NCBI GenBank assembly: GCA_963457665.1
Contig: OY735202.1
Coordinates: 50,208,281 to 50,272,280 of the forward strand
From: Thysanoteuthis rhombus
Taxonomy: Eukaryota > Mollusca > Cephalopoda > Oegopsida > Thysanoteuthidae
Reading direction: 5' to 3'
Length of the DNA stretch: 64,000 bases
The notes below the pieces were generated by a model that saw only the letters and a program-made list of their open reading frames with translations, did not search any database and was not told the DNA's origin. The translations under genes were made by a program, and so were the position numbers. Below are positions 58,216 through 64,000 of the stretch, in pieces (the first letter of the stretch is position 1; each line of letters begins with the position of its first letter).

Positions 58216-58834
58216 ATAACGGAAAGAGTATGAAAGAAAGAGAAGTTGGTAAGGGAGTGAAGGACTAAAAGTGTTTGGCATAGAAGAGAGAATGAGAAGA
58301 AGAAAGTTTGCAGGATAGAATTTTAAAAAAAGAACAGTGTAAGAAAGTGAGAGACATACTGAGGGAGAGTAAGGAATTTCTGAAGACAGGGTCTTGTCCG
58401 TGACATTGTATTCTTTATCTATCTCTTCCTCTTTCTCCTTCTCTCTTCTTTACAAAGTCTTACAAAAACATATCTCTTTTCACCAGCTGTCCACTGATTT
58501 AAGCATTCACGGAGTTATTCATGCAGAATTTAGTTAGGAGATTTTTAGCTTGTGGAGACCAGAGAAATTCTATTCTGAAGATCCAAACCCAACGTAAAAA
58601 AATGATTCTAGTAGCTAAGGATTTTATGTTGTTTTTTTTTGTTTTTGTTTTTTCGTTTTAGACTGTAGACTCCTTGTGGAGCATAGGGCAAAAACTACTT
58701 TGCTGTGCTTTTAGTAGCAAATAGTACATTTTATAGGTGGAGTTGATCCCTCTCAACCTAGATCGACTGCCTTACAGGGCTAAATGATATCAACCACCCT
58801 GCTATTTACCAATGGCAGGGGGGAGAAGTGATGT

Positions 58835-58965
58835 CAAGCCTTTCCCAAAGGCATCAGTGCGAAATGAACATAAACAGCCTCCAGTGAAATTCAAACTCGA
58901 TCTTCGGATTCCATTTTCCTCGCTGATAACTGCTAGGCCTCTCAGCACTTTCAATGTTGTTCTTC
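58835..58965 (-). repeat. SINE-like repeat R3
   Basis: CCTTTCCCAAAGGCATCAGT, GCGAAATGAACATAAACAGC and AAATTCAAACTCGATCTTCG. On minus, GAGGCCTAGCAGTTATCAGC and GATCGAGTTTGAATTTC sit like boxes A and B. Confidence 0.6.
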
Positions 58966-59454
58966 ATCTTGAAAATTCCCGCCTTATAGAAAGAAAATTT
59001 CATCTTGATCAGATTTGATATATGCAGAAATCATTCTAGTAGACCTAAAAACTGCAGAAAAAAAAGGTCTTTTTGTGGAATCAATACTCATAATGATAAT
59101 TACACACTGATTGCCAAATTTTCAAAAATAGTTGTAGTGGCTCCTACAGGAAGGAATGTAATGTATGTTTCCAGGTACACTAAATGGAAGGTGAAACAAT
59201 CAGACATTTTGAACAATAAGATGAAGACTTATGCACTTATTTATTTGAACTATTATTCTCATCTTGGTTCTTATGGTAACAACGCTTTGGTCTATTGTTA
59301 CCAAATATGATAGGCATCTGAGGAAAGTCAGAGAGTGCAATGGCCAGGTTGTGACTAACAAATGAGAACATCAGTTTGAATAAATCTGTGTATAATAAAG
59401 AAATTAAAAAGAATATAAAGAAATGGATGTATAATCTAACATAATAATTTTAAA

Positions 59455-59630
59455 TACATTATTTTTATTTGAAACTCTATTTGAACTGACATCCTTTTCT
59501 TACACAACGAATATGTCAGCAGCCCATTTTTTTAATTGTTTATTCTATTTACACTGTCTAAGCCAACTGGCATATTTACCATGTAGAAATGGGATGTCGG
59601 TTCAAATAGAGTTATAAATAAAAATAACTC
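59455..59630. mobile_element. Hairpin element H2, relative of H1
   Basis: 59459-59494 (GAAACTCTATTTGAACTGAC, then ATCC) pairs with 59592-59627 (GGATGTCGGTTCAAATAGAG, then TT). The centre 59530-59561 (TTAATTGTTTATTCTATTTA then CACTGTCTAA) matches H1 at 54944-54975. Confidence 0.75.
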
Positions 59631-59648
59631 ATTCATAATCATATAATA

Positions 59649-59651
<3 letters not shown>

Positions 59652-59682
<31 letters not shown>

Positions 59683-60605
59683 ATCATTTCTCTCTATAAC
59701 AACAAAGTACGAATCAGTAATACAATACTATGCAATATCCAATGTGTGATGGGTTTATTTCATAGAGCATTTGATACATTCAACATTAAATATGAAGTTG
59801 TGTTAGTGTAGAGCTTAAATATGTTGATTGGCTACACAAACATATTTATGTTTCAGCCCTGTTCGGACTTCTTCAGGCAAATAATTTAATTTATTTGGAT
59901 CCTTATTTAGGATGTTATTGGCGGTGGGGGGGGGGAGTATCTTTTTTCCGGGAGGAGAATTTCTTTAATTCTATTCATACATCTTTTCTTTTTTCTTTTC
60001 CTTATTTAGTTGTTGGTTACTTGTTTTGTTTTACATAGTAGAGTTATGTTGCTGTCTGGCTGTTATGAATTAACAGGGGATGCTGTAGACACTATCTTAA
60101 TCAGTGTGTTGTTAATCTATCTGCTCTTTGTGGTATGTTTCCTCGCAAGAAGTATTCTATTCTCATTTTTATTTGCTCCGTAGTGTTGGGGTTCACTTTT
60201 ACATGACTTTAGTGGTTTAAGTTTAATTCTTTTTATATTCTAGGGTTGGTTTTGTTTCTTTATATCTTAGATAATTATGAATAAGTGGTGGGGTTGTTCT
60301 AAAAATGGCTGGGGGTATAAAAATGATAAATTATGTTAATAGTAATACTGCTACTATTATTATTAATAATAACAAGAAAAATAAAATAGCTATAGTCGTT
60401 AATTTTTGTGTACCTGCATGTGGGGTATTAAATTATGTTTTTTAATAGAAATTTTGAGCAGTGCCAGCATTTTAATGCCACTTTATTTTTTCTATTTAAT
60501 AGTTCTGTTTTTGCTTTTTTGTTTCATTGGTAAGGGAAATGTTTTCAAATTTCTCATTCGGGCAGAGGTAACATGGGGCTTCAATGTTCTGGCATGGGTG
60601 TGTTA
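59652..60605. other. T-rich 3' region of Penelope-like element (inferred), with TA tract at 59652-59680
   Basis: 59858-59880 (AGCCCTGTTCGGACTTCTTC, then AGG) reads on minus as a CCTGAAGAAGTCCGAACAGG stem, similar to ends of mollusc retroelements as I remember them. 59960-60400 is T-rich. It lies directly 3' of the GIY-YIG segment on minus. A G9 run occurs near 59925. Confidence 0.4.
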
Positions 60606-60609
60606 ATTT

Positions 60610-60832
60610 TCATATTTTCCATTCTACCGTGGGTGTGAGGTTGCTGTCTGTTAGTTTCCAGTAATGTGTTGACAGTGATGTATTGTTTTTGTACTTGTCA
60701 TTTGTAAAGGATGATGTATGGTTGGCTAATCTTAGTTCAAAGGGTGTTTTAGATATTCCTATGTAGTATTTCACTTCTAAGAGTTTCTCTTGGGTTGACA
60801 TTTCAGCTTGATATACAATATTGATTTGAAAA
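60610..60832 (-). mobile_element. Penelope-like element: GIY-YIG endonuclease segment
   Basis: The minus frame reads NIVYQAEMSTQEKLLEVKYY, then IGISKTPFELRLANHTSSFT and STHYWKL. This is a well-kept Penelope GIY-YIG domain: VYQA..ST, KYYIG, TPFELRLANH and SxYxWKL. The frame remains open across the domain. The reverse-transcriptase part upstream is absent because the sequence turns round at 60832-60872. Confidence 0.75.
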
Positions 60833-60867
60833 TATGAATAAACCAGATTGCAAACCTTTGCAAAACA

Positions 60868-60945
60868 AATGTCTCAAATCAGTACTGTACATCAAGCTGA
60901 AATATCAACCTAAGAGAAACCCTTAGGAGTGAAATATTTGACATG
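60868..60945 (+). mobile_element. Inverted partial copy of the Penelope-like GIY-YIG start
   Basis: Plus-strand reading gives QISTVHQAEIST, a stop, then EKPLGVKYLT. It is the reverse complement of about 60769-60832 with few differences and breaks off before the YIG motif. Confidence 0.7.
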
Positions 60946-60989
60946 GACTGGATCATAACCAACACCACTGCAGATGAACCCAGTAGGAA

Positions 60990-61770
60990 GATCTTGACTT
61001 GATCTTGGAAGATCTTGACTTGTCTAACGATTTTGCTCTCATTCCAACCAACTACTCAAATATATAGGCAAAAACTGACAGGCTCAACAACCTTGCGAGA
61101 CTTATCAGAGTCGGCATCAACACTTGCAGAACGCAAGTGATGTATGCAAACTCCATTCTCACAACTCTCATTTAAGTGAATGGGGAACCACCAGTTTGTG
61201 GAAGAATTCATGTACCTAGCATTAGTAAGGACAGTGGAACCCCAAAGGACATCAAAGCAAGGCTAGGAAAGGCTCAGGGTGCCTTTTACCAACTCTGTTT
61301 GGTTTGGGGGTCAAAGCAATACAGCTTTAAAATGAAGATGCTTCTGCATAACTGCAATGTCAAGTCTGTTCTGCTGAATGATTCAGAAAGTTGGCTTATG
61401 GTCAAAACAGACATGAGGAGAGCGGGAGTTCTTCATCACAGATACCTTAGACAGATCTTTTGGCCAAATAAGATCTCAGGTAGCCAGAGCATCACCAAAG
61501 AAATTACACAGATATTCAAGATGGCAGAATGAAATAAAAAAGACAGGAAGTGAAAAAGTGAGAGACACTGACCAGATCTCAAAATTTGCCTTTAGATGGG
61601 CAACATCAGGTAGAAGAAAACCCCGAGAGGCCCAAGGCCACTTGGTGCAGAACCGTAGCATGGAAGTTGAACTTGTCACGGGGAGAGGCACAACATGCTG
61701 CCAGGGATCAAATGCAATGAAGAGAATGCATCGTAGCGTCATGTCCCATATAGGATGAAGAAGAATGACA
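60990..61770 (+). mobile_element. LINE relic: reverse-transcriptase palm to C-terminus
   Basis: LDLSNDFALIPTNYSN stands where LxDLxYADDxALL lies, so the catalytic YADD is lost. It is followed by KTDRLNNLARLIRVGINTCR, TQVMYANS, DIKARLGKAQGAFYQL, MKMLLHNCNVKSVLLNDSES and LRQIFWPNKIS. These match the order of a LINE reverse transcriptase (KTxxM, KDIKxRLGKAxxxF, YGSExW, FWPxKIS). An open frame of 118 codons (61176-61532) is the best-kept part. It is another lineage than the copy at 19890. Confidence 0.8.
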
Positions 61771-62200
61771 TGATGAAAACAATAAAAATGAACAGATTAT
61801 GCTGTTTCTTTAATGAAAGTAATGTCAAATGTTTGGCATACACATACTGTTTTCAAATATCATCAATGTGATACCCGTGTCTGGTGAGATGCAGCAAATG
61901 CAGACACATTGGATTTACATAATGTGTGATATCAGGGTGCTGCTTGGTAAATTAATGATGAAAAATGTTCCTCTTGACTCATTTTTTATCATCATTCACT
62001 GACCTTAATACTCAAAATTCTATACCACCCACTAGAATTTTAAAATGCCCATCATTTTGTGTACGCTTATTCATTGCCCACCCAAGAGTTTAAATCGTCT
62101 ACTGGTGAGTGATATGAACCAGGTTGGAAAATCCAGTTTAAGATGAACTTTCTTACCAGAGAAAAGGGTTTAAACTGTCCGGGTATTTATCCATAGCTGC
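61771..62200. other. No recognisable feature
   Basis: AT-rich sequence with no supported gene. Confidence 0.45.
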
Positions 62201-62204
62201 AGAG

Positions 62205-62340
62205 AAAAGTGAATTCATGCATTTCCCAAGGGCATTAGTGCAAAATGAATGTATGCAGCTTCAGACAAAACACAAACTCAGTTTGCTGATACTATTTTCT
62301 CTGCTAGTAACAGTTACACCACTCAACATGTCCAATAATC
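62205..62340 (-). repeat. SINE-like repeat R3
   Basis: ATTCATGCATTTCCCAAGGG, CATTAGTGCAAAATGAATGT and ACACAAACTCAGTTTGCTGA. On minus, GTGGTGTAACTGTTACTAGC is box A-like. Confidence 0.6.
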
Positions 62341-62756
62341 ATACATATAAATTCTTTATTCTATTTGTAATGCTTGCATTGGTTCATGACCTTTGATAAT
62401 TCTTTTTTTCTGAATTTCGATATACAACACACAGATTGAGTACCAAAACTTGTTATAACAAATATGTCAAAAAATGCAGACTTCAGTGTTTAATCATGAA
62501 TTTTTCTCCTTGACAACAAAGACATTTAGTTTATTCATGCTTATAATGACTGAAGCTAAATGAAGAAATGCTAAGTATAAATAATAAATATGCTATGATG
62601 AGCCAAAACCTTGTTTATGTTTGTGGGGTTCAAATGTAGTCAATATTAAAATATACTTTGAATAGTTTTTGATTTTTTTATCTTGAACCAGAATTTGTTG
62701 TGTAACTATATATGTAATCATTAGAATGACTGAAAGTTTTGACAGATCAATTGCTT

Positions 62757-63229
62757 TTAGAAACCATCAACAAAAACTGCCAATATAGGCTCCTTCAGTT
62801 TTCAAGTGAGGCTGGCTGGCTACCTCACTGGCTGGCTGGCTGGCTGGTTGGTTGGCTGGCAATTCATATATATATCACACATACAGGCCACACCAATGAA
62901 ACCAGGCAGCAGAAAAATTACTCTTGACTACATATAAAAAAAACTTCTTTTTTAATCCCCCAAAATAAGTTTTTAGCAGGGATTCAATCTGCAATATAGG
63001 TTTATGCTAAATTGGTTTTTTAGTTTGTGTTCAGCAAAATTCTCACTTATTTTTTCTTCAAATCAGACTCTTTCTAGTAATCACTGTCCAACAAAATGCG
63101 AGAAAAGTAACATATTCATTGATCTGCCCTTTTTCCAATTTTTTTTCAATTGATCATCCCCAACACAGCATGCTGCCAAAAGATGTTGGTCACAGGACGG
63201 TTTCTATTGAGTGAATAAACCGAACTGTC
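62757..63229 (-). repeat. R1 copy 15 (reverse, full length)
   Basis: TTAGAAACCATCAACAAAAA to GGACGGTTTCTATTGAGTGA then ATAAACCGA, with a (CTGG/TTGG) tract at 62811-62860. This copy shows the family's short inverted ends best: TAGAAACCATCA against GGACGGTTTCTA. Confidence 0.88.
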
Positions 63230-63304
63230 TCATTTTTTTTAATCTAGAGCTTGACTTTGACTTGTCACTATACATTCAATCATTAGAATGAACGAAAGTT
63301 TTCA

Positions 63305-64000
63305 CATGTTTGTTTAACAAATCCTAAATAGCATTTTTTTCTTTCTTTTTTGAATTAACCTAATTCTTCAGATAAGTTTTGAAAGGAAAAAGTTTTCACT
63401 CATAGAAATTTCCAAAATTTCCCTACACTGAATCCCAAAAATGTTTGCTGTATATCTTCACAACCGTCTTCTTAAAAAAAAAAAAAGAGATCAACTTGGA
63501 AAGTGGCAACTTGAAGACTTGGTGCAAATTAACCATTATCAACAATCCAGTTATCATTGCCATCAACATCAACCTCACTCCCATCTTTGGCAAAACGTCC
63601 ACCAACTCCTCCCAATACCTACATCCTTCTCACACCCTACCCTTCAAAAAAGGAACTGGCTTACCAAAATACCTACTAGTGATCAGATAAGTTAGTCCTG
63701 TCGGTGTGCTCTTTGCTCGAGAGTAGGTTTGAGTGCTTTGCATTTGGGGCAGGTGGTACAATTGATTGAGTGCGTCACATCATATTGGTTAACTGAGGAA
63801 AAGGACGGGACATTCATGTGTAAAAAGTGTAATAGTTGATTTGTTTGCTTCAGTTGATGCCCCAAATATAGCCAGAGGGAGTGAGTAGCTGTATCTTTTA
63901 TTTTCCTTCTGTCAGGGAGAATCAGAAAAACAGTTCCAGGGATCCTGAGACAAAATGCTAGTAAGTTTATTTGAAAAGTTTTCATTTTCTTTTAAACATT
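63305..64000. other. No supported gene at the right edge
   Basis: A plus reading near 63700-63820 (CRCALCSRVGLSALHLGQ, then MCKKCN) hints at a Cys-rich protein fragment, possibly from a mobile element. It is interrupted and could not be classified. The minus frame over it (63692-63985) also shows no known domain. Confidence 0.35.

Noticed and set aside
63692-63985. Cys-containing minus-strand frame near the right edge
   Set aside because: No family could be assigned; the opposite strand also has a Cys-rich reading, so coding strand is undecided.

Overview
The window looks like AT-rich, intron-bearing animal DNA. It is dominated by decayed mobile elements and long TA microsatellites. The repeat mix (GIY-YIG Penelope-like fragments, LINE 3' ends with short trinucleotide tails, mariner relics, tRNA-like SINEs) and the receptor type suggest a lophotrochozoan, plausibly a mollusc such as a cephalopod. 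That assignment is inference: no species-diagnostic marker was found.

One real protein-coding gene is supported. Four plus-strand exons (18802-19123, 26578-27142, 28203-28407, 29821-29964) have consensus splice sites and matching phases. They join to 411 codons and a stop. They encode the C-terminal part of an ionotropic glutamate-receptor-family channel: part of S1, M1, pore loop, M3, S2, M4 and the cytoplasmic tail. The wording of the pore and S2 is closest to the IR25 co-receptor clade. The amino-terminal domain and the start of S1 are not in the window, so the intron before 18802 is either over 18 kb long or holds an exon I could not recognise.

1-5.5 kb holds LINE relics on both strands, a three-unit 91-92 bp tandem repeat and the first copies of a dispersed repeat of about 430 bp. 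5.5-18.8 kb holds an internally deleted mariner (7.76-8.60 kb), SINE-like pieces, a TA hairpin (14.6-14.8 kb) and a broken transposon-associated gene (16.1-17.36 kb, minus). The first receptor intron in view (19.1-26.6 kb) contains a LINE 3' end, a mariner relic with a 3' inverted repeat, SINE copies, duplicated units and a complete hAT-type MITE 92 bp before the next exon. The last intron contains two dispersed-repeat copies head to head and a LINE 3' end.

30-64 kb contains no gene I can support. It holds more copies of the dispersed repeat, mariner fragments, a pogo/Tigger element (33990-35390) with both ends and flanking TA, LINE and Penelope-like relics, a 255 bp MITE, two related hairpin elements (54.7-55.1 and 59.46-59.63 kb), a 23-24 bp minisatellite (56.1-56.5 kb) and a run of SINEs. 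The dispersed repeat occurs at about 15 sites in both orientations and is the most characteristic structure in the window.
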